Positions 26,249-35,209 of a stretch of 64,000 nt of DNA are shown here, piece after piece; position 1 is the first letter of the stretch, and each line of letters opens with the position of its first letter. The notes beneath the pieces were generated by a model. It searched no databases. It worked only from the letters and a program-made list of their open reading frames with translations, and was not told the DNA's origin. Source of the stretch: Enteractinococcus coprophilus (GTDB lineage Bacteria; Actinomycetota; Actinomycetes; Actinomycetales; Micrococcaceae); assembly GCF_006716305.1 (NCBI RefSeq), contig NZ_VFOU01000002.1, positions 372,001 through 436,000 of the forward strand, read 5' to 3'. Made by a program: the position numbers and the translations under genes.

Positions 26249-27124
26249 ATGACCTCCACTGACAAAAGTCAGGCCACGTCGAATAACAAGCGTCGCAAAA
26301 AGCCACCCAAAACACCTGACGGCCAGATGTCGCTGCGCGAGCATCTTCGCGAGCTCCGGAATCGTCTTTTTAAAGCGGCCATTGCCATTGTGTTGGGTAC
26401 CATCGTCGGTTTTATTGTCTACCAACCGGCGTTTACCATCCTGACGGAACCCATCACCAGGCTGTCGACCGATGAGGCCCCGGTTGAAGTGATCTTCTCC
26501 TCGGTAGCCCAACCATTCGACATCATGCTGCAGGTCGCCTTATTCATCGGGCTGATCCTGTCGTCCCCCATCTGGCTCTATCAGATCTGGGCCTTTATCG
26601 TGCCCGGTTTGAAAAAACAGGAACGTCGCTACGCAGTGGGTTTCATCGCTGCCGCCGTGCCACTATTCGTCGGAGGTATCGCCCTCGGCTGGTTCGCGCT
26701 ACCGCAGGCCTTAGCCTTCTTCACGTCCTTGACCCCGGATGGTACCGCCCACCGCGTACTAGCCACCGTGTATATCCCATTCGTCACCCGACTGTTGCTG
26801 GCTTTTGGGATTGCCCTGGTGATCCCAGTGGTGCTGGTCGGACTCAATATGGCCGGGATCCTCGAGGGCAAAACAATGCTGAAACACTGGCGGATCTCAG
26901 TTTTTCTGATCGCCGTCATCGCAGCGATGGGCGCACCCGGATCCGATATCATGACGATGTTTTATCTCGGTGCACCGCTAACGCTGCTTTTCGGCTTGGC
27001 CCTTGGCGTCGCGTTACTAAATGACCGACGACGTGCCAAACGCGAAGCCACTGAGGGGACGCCCGCAGAAGCGGAGATTCAGCGCGGGGCACAGCCTCTG
27101 TCTGAATTCCGCGACGAAGACTAA
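26249..27124 (+). CDS. tatC: Sec-independent translocase subunit TatC
   Basis: Receptor subunit of the Tat system, 291 residues with six hydrophobic segments, which binds twin-arginine signal peptides. The conserved N-terminal MSLREHLRELRNRL and the cytoplasmic loop region IWLYQIWAFIVPGLKKQERR are present. The N-terminus is extended by about 25 basic residues (KRRKKPPK) and the C-terminus is acidic. It is expected to work with TatA; a TatB-like gene is not adjacent. The exported Rieske protein QcrA encoded at 39.7 kb is a plausible client. Confidence 0.95.
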   Translation: MTSTDKSQATSNNKRRKKPPKTPDGQMSLREHLRELRNRLFKAAIAIVLGTIVGFIVYQPAFTILTEPITRLSTDEAPVEVIFSSVAQPFDIMLQVALFIGLILSSPIWLYQIWAFIVPGLKKQERRYAVGFIAAAVPLFVGGIALGWFALPQALAFFTSLTPDGTAHRVLATVYIPFVTRLLLAFGIALVIPVVLVGLNMAGILEGKTMLKHWRISVFLIAVIAAMGAPGSDIMTMFYLGAPLTLLFGLALGVALLNDRRRAKREATEGTPAEAEIQRGAQPLSEFRDED

Positions 27125-27135
27125 AATTAGGCTTC

Positions 27136-30051
27136 ATGTGCCCCGATTCATCTGATCAGCAGCAAGACCTCCCTCCATCGGAGCGCTATGCAGCTTCACG
27201 GAAGCGAGCAGAATTCTCAAAGACTGAACTCGGGAAGTTTTCGGCAAGACTGCGATTTCCCATGGATCCTTTTCAGCTGGAAGCCGCCGAACAACTCGAA
27301 GAGGGTCATGCTGTGCTCGTGGCAGCTCCTACGGGCGCGGGCAAGACCGTGGTGGCAGAATTTGCGATCCATCTTGCGCTATCGCAAGGTAAAAAGGCAT
27401 TCTATACCACGCCCATCAAGGCGCTGAGCAACCAGAAATACACCGATCTGGTCGCAACCTACGGGCAAGAAAAAGTCGGCTTACTTACCGGTGACACTTC
27501 CCGAAACCCCGAAGCACAGATCGTGGTCATGACGACCGAAGTGTTACGCAACATGCTGTACGCAGATTCAACTGCCCTAGAAAATCTGGGGTATGTGATC
27601 ATGGATGAAGTGCACTACCTGGCAGATCGCTTCCGCGGGGCGGTATGGGAGGAAGTCATCATCCACCTGCCAGAATCGGTCCAAGTCGTCGCGTTATCGG
27701 CCACCGTGTCGAATGCCGAAGAATTTGGTGCTTGGTTGGATACGGTGCGTGGCTCGACCTCCGTTATCGTCTCAGAACACCGGCCGGTACCGCTGTGGCA
27801 GCACGTACTAGTTGGCAAAGAACTTTATGATCTGTTCTCGATGACCGGCGACAAAATCCCAACCACCCAGGTCAATCCCGAACTGGTGCAACTCGCCGAA
27901 CGGGCCCGGCGCGACATTCAACCCAATGACTGGGGCCGTCCCGGTAGCCGTGGTCGCAACAGACAGCGAACCCGTAATGGGCGACGCCAGGGGGACCGGC
28001 GACAGTCTGATCGCCGTGGCTCATTTGAATCCTCCCGGCCACCTCGCAAAGACCTGCGCGTGTCGCGACCCCAAATGGTACGCGCCTTGTCACGTGAAGG
28101 CTTGCTGCCCTGCATCACATTTATTTTTTCAAGAAACGGGTGTGCCGCCGCAGTCGAACAATGCCTCAACGCCGGTTTGGACTTGACGACCGGCAGCGAA
28201 AAGAACCAGATTCTAGAAACCGTAGATCGGGCGGCCTCCGTCCTAGCAGAGCAGGACCGCGACGCATTAGATTTCTGGGGTTTTCGCGATGGCCTACGCC
28301 GAGGCTTTGCTGCCCACCATGCCGGCTTATTACCGTTATTCAAAGAGATCGTCGAAGAACTCTTTGCCGAAGGACTCATCAAGGTCGTGTTTGCGACCGA
28401 AACACTCGCCCTGGGTATCAACATGCCTGCCCGAACCGTGGTTATTGAAAAACTCGTGAAATTCGACGGCGAATCGCACAAGGACATCACCCCGGGCGAA
28501 TACACCCAATTGACCGGACGCGCCGGACGACGCGGAATCGACGTCGAGGGGCACGCCGTGGTCCTATGGCAACCCGGACTTGACCCAGGCGCCGTCGCGG
28601 GTCTGGCCGCCAGACGGACCTACCCGCTCAATTCATCATTTAAACCAACCTACAATATGTCGGTCAACCTTTTAGCCCGGTTCGGTCGCGAGAGGGCACG
28701 TAACATTCTGGAGTCCTCTTTTGCACAGTTCCAGGCTGACCGTTCCGTCGTCGGCCTGGCCCAGGAAGTACAACGGCAGGAGCGTTCCCTTGCCGGCTAC
28801 GAAGAGTCCATGCAATGCCACCTCGGGGATTTTACCGAATACGCACGGTTACGCCATGAACTATCGAAAGCTGAAAAAGCGGCTTCAAGATCCCGCAATC
28901 GCGTCCAGCGACGAGCCATCATGGAGTCACTAAACAACCTCGCGGTGGGGGACATCATTGATATTCAAGGCGGCCGTCATCTCGGCACCTCCGTAGTAGT
29001 GTCTGCCGCAGGCAATCCAACAAACCCCAGAGTAGGGGTTGTGACAGGCAAAGGGCAGCTGCGCCGGATCTCAACTGACGAACTTGATGAGCCCATCGTG
29101 CCTTTTGCCGGGGTGGAATTGCCACGCAAGCTGATGACGAAGTCGCCGAAGCATCGCAAAAATATTGCGGGGTGGATGTATGGTGCGATCGGGCACCAGC
29201 GTCCGCCAATCTCTGGAGGCAAGCAACCCGTGGGCTTCCGGTATAAAGATGAGCACGACTTGGCTCGGGTCGAAGAGCTTCGTGCCGAATTGCACGCACA
29301 TCCTTGCCACGGCTGTCCGGAGCGTGAGAATCACCAGACCTGGGCGAATCGGTGGCAAAAACTGCGAGCCGAAACCGATAAAAACATCGCGAAAATTCAA
29401 GGTCGAACAAACACGATCGCCCGCACCTTTGATCGCATTATCAATCTGCTGACGGATTTCGGTTATGTCGAACACGATGAGGTGACAGAACCCGGCCAGA
29501 GTCTCCGCCGCATCTATGGAGACCGCGACCTCTTGGTCTCCATGTTGCTGCAATCCGGTCTGATGGACTCGATGGCGCCAGAAGACCTCGCTGGTTTAGC
29601 CGCCCTGCTGGTCTTTGAGTCCTCGATGGAGGACCAAATCTTTCAACCGGCCATGCCAACTGAGGCACTTCAAGAGGCTCTCGATATCGTCGATGAGCAC
29701 TGGTATAACCTCCAAGCAGCCGAACGACACGCCGATCTGTCAGTCACCGATCAACCACATCCCGGGCTTGTGTGGCCGATCGTACGGTGGGTGCGGGGTC
29801 ATGAACTCTTAGCGTCATTAACCGGTACAGACATGGCTGCTGGCGACTTTATTCGATGGGCTCGTCAGGTCATGGATTTACTCGATCAATTGGCCAGTCT
29901 CGATGATGCCCACCCTGACCTTGCTCGACGTTGTCGTCGCGCCAAAGACCTTGTCAATCGAGGTATCGTCGCTTACTCATCTGCTATTCGTTTACCCGAT
30001 GAATCCCACGACGATTACAACGCTATAGAAGAACTGGATCTAGATCAGTGA
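27136..30051 (+). CDS. helY: DEAD/DEAH-box RNA helicase HelY (Mtr4/Ski2-like)
   Basis: Superfamily 2 helicase of 971 residues. Walker A is AAPTGAGKT (about residue 59), the DExH box is MDEVHYL, motif III is SAT, and motif VI is QLTGRAGRRGID. Between the RecA lobes lies a long basic, Arg-rich insertion (about 265-315; RQRTRNGRRQGDRRQSDRRG) that is low in complexity and probably disordered. The C-terminal part matches the DSHCT domain of Ski2-like helicases. It probably acts in RNA turnover. The stop overlaps the start of the next gene by four bases. Confidence 0.92.
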   Translation: MCPDSSDQQQDLPPSERYAASRKRAEFSKTELGKFSARLRFPMDPFQLEAAEQLEEGHAVLVAAPTGAGKTVVAEFAIHLALSQGKKAFYTTPIKALSNQKYTDLVATYGQEKVGLLTGDTSRNPEAQIVVMTTEVLRNMLYADSTALENLGYVIMDEVHYLADRFRGAVWEEVIIHLPESVQVVALSATVSNAEEFGAWLDTVRGSTSVIVSEHRPVPLWQHVLVGKELYDLFSMTGDKIPTTQVNPELVQLAERARRDIQPNDWGRPGSRGRNRQRTRNGRRQGDRRQSDRRGSFESSRPPRKDLRVSRPQMVRALSREGLLPCITFIFSRNGCAAAVEQCLNAGLDLTTGSEKNQILETVDRAASVLAEQDRDALDFWGFRDGLRRGFAAHHAGLLPLFKEIVEELFAEGLIKVVFATETLALGINMPARTVVIEKLVKFDGESHKDITPGEYTQLTGRAGRRGIDVEGHAVVLWQPGLDPGAVAGLAARRTYPLNSSFKPTYNMSVNLLARFGRERARNILESSFAQFQADRSVVGLAQEVQRQERSLAGYEESMQCHLGDFTEYARLRHELSKAEKAASRSRNRVQRRAIMESLNNLAVGDIIDIQGGRHLGTSVVVSAAGNPTNPRVGVVTGKGQLRRISTDELDEPIVPFAGVELPRKLMTKSPKHRKNIAGWMYGAIGHQRPPISGGKQPVGFRYKDEHDLARVEELRAELHAHPCHGCPERENHQTWANRWQKLRAETDKNIAKIQGRTNTIARTFDRIINLLTDFGYVEHDEVTEPGQSLRRIYGDRDLLVSMLLQSGLMDSMAPEDLAGLAALLVFESSMEDQIFQPAMPTEALQEALDIVDEHWYNLQAAERHADLSVTDQPHPGLVWPIVRWVRGHELLASLTGTDMAAGDFIRWARQVMDLLDQLASLDDAHPDLARRCRRAKDLVNRGIVAYSSAIRLPDESHDDYNAIEELDLDQ

Positions 30052-31061
30052 CACCCTCCTTGCTGCTCACCAACGGCTATATTCATTCGGTTGCGGAACC
30101 TTACGCCAACGCCCTCCACCTCGATAACGGTGTCATCGCATGGTTGGGCTCCGACGAGACAGCCCAACAAATGGTTGCGGCGACCGTGTCCGGCCCGGTA
30201 GAAACCTATGATTTGGCCGGAATGCTGGTGACACCCGCGTTTGTTGATGGTTTCGCTACGACGCAGCTCAGTGACCTTGATCCTCGCGCGAGGGTGAGCG
30301 CGAACACCCCGATCGACGGGGGAGTGTACTACGCGCCGCTATCTGAACCGGTGGCAGATGCTGCTGGGCTTTTTATTTCAGCACAAGAACTTGAGTCGCT
30401 CGAAGCGATCCTGGCACAACTCAAACCACCGACCCAGCTGTTCATCGAGTCAAGGGACCCAGAAGAGCTGTCACAAATCCTGGCAGGTCTATCCCATCAA
30501 CCCAATGCAACGCTGATGCGCTGTCGTCACCGGGTGTTACTCAACCATGCTGTCACTGATGAGCAAATAGCAAAGCTCGTCAAACTCCACGTGTCCGTGA
30601 CCGTTGTACCAGACATTCTTGATAACACACCGACGTTCCATGCACCGATAGCTTCGCTGATTGCTGGGGGAGTGCATGTCGCCACTGGCTCTGGAGCCTG
30701 GGACGGCTCAATATGGGAATTATTGACCGCGCTGATCGAGCATCCGGACGAGGCCCAACGCATCTCCACGCGTGCTGCCTTTAACACCGTGTCTCGTGAT
30801 GCAAATCGTGTCCTCCCAAGTCGTGTCGCACAGGCACAAATGGGTGCAGGACAAGCAGCTGTGGGTTCTCCAGCTGACGTGAACATTTGGCGTGCTGATC
30901 AGCTCGGTGTGCAAGCACCCGATGAAAAAGCAGCGCACTGGTCAACCGATAAGCGTGCCGGAACCGCGCTGTTGCCCATATTATCGTCGGCCACAGCACC
31001 GCCCTCACTCAACGGTGTGATCCGAGGCGGCCGATTATTATCGTTTGCCCAGGAACGCTGA
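30048..31061 (+). CDS. amidohydrolase-like protein lacking the metal-site HxH
   Basis: A 337-residue protein that follows the composite-domain plan of amidohydrolases: an N-terminal beta-sandwich start (SLLLTNGYIHS), the turn into the barrel (AGMLVTPAFVDGFAT) and a C-terminal beta-strand with GSPADVNIWRADQL. In working enzymes the barrel entrance reads FVDxHxH, but here it is FVDGFATTQ. NH (LLNHAV) and a TGSGAWDGS stretch remain where later ligands would lie. The protein is also shorter than most family members (about 400+). It is probably a catalytically dead relative. It overlaps helY by four bases and precedes ppm. Confidence 0.7.
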   Translation: MTPSLLLTNGYIHSVAEPYANALHLDNGVIAWLGSDETAQQMVAATVSGPVETYDLAGMLVTPAFVDGFATTQLSDLDPRARVSANTPIDGGVYYAPLSEPVADAAGLFISAQELESLEAILAQLKPPTQLFIESRDPEELSQILAGLSHQPNATLMRCRHRVLLNHAVTDEQIAKLVKLHVSVTVVPDILDNTPTFHAPIASLIAGGVHVATGSGAWDGSIWELLTALIEHPDEAQRISTRAAFNTVSRDANRVLPSRVAQAQMGAGQAAVGSPADVNIWRADQLGVQAPDEKAAHWSTDKRAGTALLPILSSATAPPSLNGVIRGGRLLSFAQER

Positions 31062-31124
31062 CTATAATTGGAGGTTGACCCCGGCCCGACAGCTGGCGAA
31101 CTAAGGATAAACAAAGGACAACTA

Positions 31125-31853
31125 GTGCGCGTATTGACCATTATCCCCACCTACAATGAGGCCGAATCGCTTCCCAGTACACTCGAGCGGCTCAGAACCG
31201 CTGTTCCCGAATCAGACGTGCTGATAGTGGATGATAATTCACCGGATGGTACCGGCGTGTGGGCAGATGCTCAAGCAGCTAAAGATGACCAAGTGTTTGT
31301 GTTGCACCGTCAAGTCAAAGACGGGCTCGGGGGAGCGTATATCGCTGGCTTCCGCTGGGGTTTGCAGCATGACTACGATGTCCTCGTGGAGATGGATGCA
31401 GACGGTTCTCACCATCCAGAACAGCTTCCACGTCTTCTTGATGCCATTGATGAAGCTGACCTAGTCATCGGGTCACGGCGCGTTCCTGGTGGAAAAATGG
31501 TGAACTGGCCATGGTATCGCAAGCTGCTGTCCATTGGAGGCTCGTTGTACCCGCAGCTGCTGCTGGGCCTACGACTCACGGATGTCACCGCCGGTTTCCG
31601 CGCCTATCGTGCGACGACACTTGCTGAAATGGACTTAGACGCCGTGGAGTCCAAAGGTTATGGCTTCCAAATTGATATGACCTTCCGAACCGCCATGTTA
31701 GGTAAGCGGATTATTGAAGTACCAGTCACCTTTACCGAACGTGAATTCGGCGAATCAAAGATGTCCGGCAACATCATTACCGAGGCACTCGTCAATGTAA
31801 CGAAGTGGGGCTTGGCAGCCCGAGTAGAAAAGCTAAAATCACGCTTCTCATGA
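31125..31853 (+). CDS. ppm1: polyprenol monophosphomannose synthase
   Basis: GT2 glycosyltransferase of 242 residues that transfers mannose from GDP-mannose to a polyprenyl phosphate. It supplies the lipid-linked mannose for lipoglycan and protein O-mannosylation. IIPTYNEAESLP, VDDNSPDGT and the metal motif EMDADGSHHP are intact, and DVTAGFRAYR plus EFGESKMSG are typical of the DPM1 branch. Only the catalytic domain is present, without the acyltransferase domain fused to it in mycobacteria. The GTG at 31125 (after AAAGGACA) is preferred over a TTG at 31068. Confidence 0.9.
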   Translation: MRVLTIIPTYNEAESLPSTLERLRTAVPESDVLIVDDNSPDGTGVWADAQAAKDDQVFVLHRQVKDGLGGAYIAGFRWGLQHDYDVLVEMDADGSHHPEQLPRLLDAIDEADLVIGSRRVPGGKMVNWPWYRKLLSIGGSLYPQLLLGLRLTDVTAGFRAYRATTLAEMDLDAVESKGYGFQIDMTFRTAMLGKRIIEVPVTFTEREFGESKMSGNIITEALVNVTKWGLAARVEKLKSRFS

Positions 31854-31868
31854 GAATGGCTACGCAGA

Positions 31869-31909
31869 CAACAACGGCCCGGCAACAATGAGTTGCCGGA
31901 CCGTTGTTG
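31869..31909. terminator. bidirectional terminator between ppm and rbpA
   Basis: CAACAACGGCCCGGCAAC (31869-31886), loop AATGA, and GTTGCCGGACCGTTGTTG (31892-31909) form an 18-bp stem with one mismatch. It lies between convergent stop codons and can end transcription from both sides. Confidence 0.85.
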
Positions 31910-31925
31910 TAGCTGTGAACTCTAA

Positions 31926-32273
31926 CTAGGCGTCTACGTCTTCACCACGTCGTGCACGAAGCTTCTTGAGCTGCATTTCGAGCGTCTCATCGAGCTCTTC
32001 AATACTGCGACGTTCAAGAAGCATATCCCAGTGGGTACGCTGAGGCTTTACGTCTTCAAGTTGTGGAGCTTTACCGTCAACACGCAGGGCTTCTTTACCG
32101 GACTTAGTAGTCCACGTGTCAGGCACATCGGCTTCCGCAGCAAAGGTGACAACAATCGACTCGCCATCTTCTGAGCGATACTCGATTTGTTGCCGTGGCG
32201 CAGGTTCAACACCTGCTTCAGTTTCCATGGACTGGGCACCGAGGCGCATACCGCGCAATGAACGATCAGACAT
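31926..32273 (-). CDS. rbpA: RNA polymerase-binding protein RbpA
   Basis: A 115-residue actinobacterial transcription factor that binds the principal sigma factor and stabilises the open promoter complex. The N-terminal RSLRGMRLGAQSMET and the C-terminal sigma-interaction domain RTHWDMLLERRSIEELDETL are nearly canonical. The middle core domain (EYRSEDGESIVVTFAAEADV) has no cysteine at all, so it cannot bind zinc as the Streptomyces protein does. Members without zinc are known in the family. The TTG/ATG context and size are normal. Confidence 0.94.
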   Translation of the reverse strand: MSDRSLRGMRLGAQSMETEAGVEPAPRQQIEYRSEDGESIVVTFAAEADVPDTWTTKSGKEALRVDGKAPQLEDVKPQRTHWDMLLERRSIEELDETLEMQLKKLRARRGEDVDA

Positions 32274-32353
32274 TCAGAGATTCCTCCAACAAAAAATTCT
32301 GCAGACAAGACAGTCTAACGAAAAACGTCTCGAAACGTGTAACGCGATTCCGG

Positions 32354-33448
32354 CTACTTTTGTTCCCCTTCATCATAACGGGGCGGACGTTGCGGGAAGG
32401 TTTCCTCTTCGATCTCCGGTTCAGCTAGTGCTTCTTCTAAGGAAGTATCCTCCAGCTTTGGGGCTTTTGGGGCGCGGTCTGCGATTTCAGCAGCCGTGGT
32501 GGCACGCTTGGTTCGACGACGAGGTGTCGGCGGGGGAGTAGGATCTGGGGACCCCTCGTCCGATTCTGAGGAATCCGGTTGTAGACCCTGAATAGAGCTG
32601 AAGCGGTTGAGTGCATCCGTCACCTCGGATGGGATGATCCAAAGCTTCGAGGATTGAGAATCGGCGATCTGGGGGAGCACCTGCAGGTACTGGTAGGCCA
32701 GCAAGTCAGCATTTGGACGACCTTCGTGGATTGCATCAAAGACCGTAACGATTGCCTCGGCCTCTGCGTTTGCCCGCAAGATAGCAGCTTGCGCATCGCC
32801 TTCAGCTTCCAAAATGGCTGACTGACGTTGGCCTTCTGCGGTGAGAATCTCGGACTGTTTCTGACCTTCGGCAGTTAGAATCGCTGCACGACGGTCGCGC
32901 TCTGCGCGCATCTGCTTTTCCATGGAGTCTTGGATAGAACGTGGCGGGTCGATAGCTTTGAGTTCAACCCGAGACACTCGCAGACCCCATTTGGAAGTAG
33001 CTTCATCCAGTACGCCCCGAAGTTGCGTGTTAATGGCATCACGCGATGTCAGCGCCTCTTCCAGGTTCATGCCACCGACAACGTTGCGAAGCGTGGTCGT
33101 CGTAAGGTTTTCCACTGCGGCAATATAGTTTGCGATGCCATAGGTCGCGGCGGTGGGATCGGTGATTTGGAAAAAGACGACCGTGTCGATGGATACAACC
33201 AAGTTGTCTTCGGTAATCACCGGCTGGGGTGGGAAGGAAACGACTTGCTCACGCATGTCTATCAGTGGAAGCATTTCGTCCACGAATGGCACCATCATGG
33301 TCAAGCCTGCCATTTGCGTGCGTTGATACTTACCGAGTCGTTGAATGATACCGCAGTGCCCCTGGGGGACGATGCGGAATGATTTCGCCAAAATGGCCAC
33401 TACAAAAATGGCCAGAACGACGAAAAGTATGATGAGAAAAATATCCAC
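32354..33448 (-). CDS. SPFH/Band 7 (stomatin-like) membrane protein
   Basis: A 364-residue stomatin/QmcA-type scaffold protein. It has one N-terminal transmembrane helix (IILFVVLAIFVVAILA), then the SPFH domain (about 25-190; PQGHCGIIQRLGKYQRTQMAG). An Ala/Glu-rich coiled coil follows with a short repeat, ILTAEGQKQS / ILTAEGQRQS / ILEAEGDAQA, near residues 198-230. The last ~90 residues are proline-rich, charged and probably disordered. Such proteins organise membrane microdomains or regulate proteases. It sits just downstream of an NfeD protein, the usual partner. Confidence 0.9.
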   Translation of the reverse strand: MDIFLIILFVVLAIFVVAILAKSFRIVPQGHCGIIQRLGKYQRTQMAGLTMMVPFVDEMLPLIDMREQVVSFPPQPVITEDNLVVSIDTVVFFQITDPTAATYGIANYIAAVENLTTTTLRNVVGGMNLEEALTSRDAINTQLRGVLDEATSKWGLRVSRVELKAIDPPRSIQDSMEKQMRAERDRRAAILTAEGQKQSEILTAEGQRQSAILEAEGDAQAAILRANAEAEAIVTVFDAIHEGRPNADLLAYQYLQVLPQIADSQSSKLWIIPSEVTDALNRFSSIQGLQPDSSESDEGSPDPTPPPTPRRRTKRATTAAEIADRAPKAPKLEDTSLEEALAEPEIEEETFPQRPPRYDEGEQK

Positions 33449-33526
33449 AGCTTTTCCTGAATGTTCGTTGATTTTGCATTACTAAACTGACACTACCGAG
33501 CCATCGAGGTAAAAATACATGCAGGG

Positions 33527-33991
33527 TCAAGCCTGCGGGGTGTCGGGAGATTCGGTAACCCATACAATGGCGCCTTCGATCTGCTGAATGACAACCGGAG
33601 TTGCCGTAGGGATGGGGGCGGCACCGAATGTACGTGCGGACCAAATTTCATTACCAATCCGAACCAGACCCGTACTCGAGGTTACCTCTTCTGTGACTTC
33701 CCCCATGCGTCCCACATACCGATTCACGCTCCAGGGGGAGGGGCCGGTGTCATTCCGTCTGCGTTTCGTGTCGAAACTTCGCAACCAGATGAGCGAAGCA
33801 AGCGAGATGACTGCGAAAATGATGAACTGAACATACAGCGGTGCACCGAAGACATCAGCAACAGTCGCCGTCAGCGCCCCAGCCGCGATCAATAAGAATG
33901 TTAGTTCTCCCGTCATCACCTGCACGCTGACCAGCAACAGCATCATAATCAGCCAAAATGACCAAAAGTTGTCTAGGATCCACTCAACCAT
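33527..33991 (-). CDS. NfeD family membrane protein
   Basis: A 154-residue protein with two or three hydrophobic segments at the N-terminus (FWLIMMLLLVSVQVMTG and YVQFIIFAVISLASLIWL) and a C-terminal OB-fold domain (GRMGEVTEEV, GLVRIGNEIWSAR, GTPVVIQQIEG-like). This is the short NfeD form that partners SPFH proteins. The gene lies upstream of the SPFH gene on the same strand, separated by 78 bases, so one transcript is likely. Confidence 0.87.
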   Translation of the reverse strand: MVEWILDNFWSFWLIMMLLLVSVQVMTGELTFLLIAAGALTATVADVFGAPLYVQFIIFAVISLASLIWLRSFDTKRRRNDTGPSPWSVNRYVGRMGEVTEEVTSSTGLVRIGNEIWSARTFGAAPIPTATPVVIQQIEGAIVWVTESPDTPQA

Positions 33992-34176
33992 GATGGCCTT
34001 CCATAAGTGCGTTCATGGTTTTAGAATACTTGCTTTCGTCTTACACGGTCGCTAAAACCGTCGTGGGCATTCGGTAATTGTCGCATTGACCTCGCAGGTA
34101 GGGCGAGAAGTTTCAAAGCTAAGGCGTGAGTTTCGATTAGCTGAGTTTTTGGTAACCACCGCGTAGACTATCTGCC

Positions 34177-34779
34177 ATGGCCACTATTTATACAGCTGAG
34201 CTGACTCCGTCCAAAAAAGAATTTGTAACCGCGTGGTTAGATAAACAATTCTGGGGCGGTACGGGCGAGCCTGAACTCATCGGGACCTATCGCTTTGACG
34301 ACACCAGTGGGGAAGTCGGATTTGAAGGTTTCGTGGTAAAACGTGAAGACAGGATCTTGCACTTGCCGATAACATACCGTGCAGCCCCACTGGATGGCGC
34401 TGACGATTACCTGATCACAAAGATGCAGCATTCCGTGTTAGGCGAACGGTGGGCTTATGACGCCATGGCAGACCCCGTAGGTATTCACATGCTCAACCAA
34501 GCACTTGCCGGCGAAATCCAGCAAGCGGAATATCATTTCTATAATGAAGATGGCCAGTACCTGGGCTCCGAAGATTCCGACATCAGTATCTACATTCGTG
34601 GCGAATTACCAGACGAATGGGGCACGGTTTCCGTACACCATGTTCTGGATCCACTCGATGAAGATGGCGGTGAGCTTCGACGCCTCGTGGGGCGTTGGGA
34701 AGATGCTTCAGCGACACTATTTGAACTCACCCCACCGTCAAAACCACAGGCGGAATCTGACTCAGTGATCTCCGAATAA
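34177..34779 (+). CDS. maltokinase N-terminal cap-like domain protein
   Basis: A 200-residue protein resembling the stand-alone actinobacterial proteins similar to the N-terminal cap of maltokinase. The diagnostic stretch is LPITYRAAPLDGADDYLITK followed by HSVLGERWAYDAMADPV at about residues 68-105. No kinase domain follows, so it is not an enzyme of that type. The start follows a near-consensus TAGACTAT ahead of the ATG. It is monocistronic as far as can be seen. The function of these proteins is unknown; binding of a sugar-related ligand is speculation. Confidence 0.75.
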   Translation: MATIYTAELTPSKKEFVTAWLDKQFWGGTGEPELIGTYRFDDTSGEVGFEGFVVKREDRILHLPITYRAAPLDGADDYLITKMQHSVLGERWAYDAMADPVGIHMLNQALAGEIQQAEYHFYNEDGQYLGSEDSDISIYIRGELPDEWGTVSVHHVLDPLDEDGGELRRLVGRWEDASATLFELTPPSKPQAESDSVISE

Positions 34780-35209
34780 CGGTTAGAAAACGAACCAACC
34801 TAAAACGCCGATAATCTACATTATGTAAAGTTGAGTGTTTTTGGCCGGCCGGGACTCCGACTGCATTCATTACTACTCCCCTCGGCCTCCGTTCGCACGT
34901 CAGCACCACGAGCATGTGACCGCCAATGTCCGGCGATTGTGCTTCCATCACCAATGACCTTCGCGACGTATTACGCGCAGCACCTGCGCGTGGCGCCTCG
35001 GAGCAGGCGCATAAGTAGAGAATGTCGGATTCCCGACGGTGAGTGCAGGTAAGCCTGTGGGAATTCTCAACAGGATCACCTGCCCTTCCGCTATGTGAAT
35101 TCATCACGAATTGCACCACCGACGGCCCTAGAACGAGCACAAGTCATCTAAGTTGTTGCCGAAGCCAAGCTCCCCTTGAGCTGGCAACCCAAACACCGAC
35201 TGCAATGGG
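34780..35209. other. 430-bp intergenic region, no convincing gene
   Basis: Both strands contain only short open frames without a family-like sequence or good ribosome sites. An open stretch ending at about 35150 reads PFRYVNSSRIAPPTALERAQ, which could be a gene remnant but may be chance. No tRNA, riboswitch or clear terminator was found. Confidence 0.5.

Noticed and set aside
28000-28060. Arg/Gln/Asp-rich repetitive segment in helY, considered as a sequence repeat or frameshift
   Set aside because: The frame stays open through it and the helicase motifs resume normally; low-complexity basic insertions are common in actinobacterial HelY.
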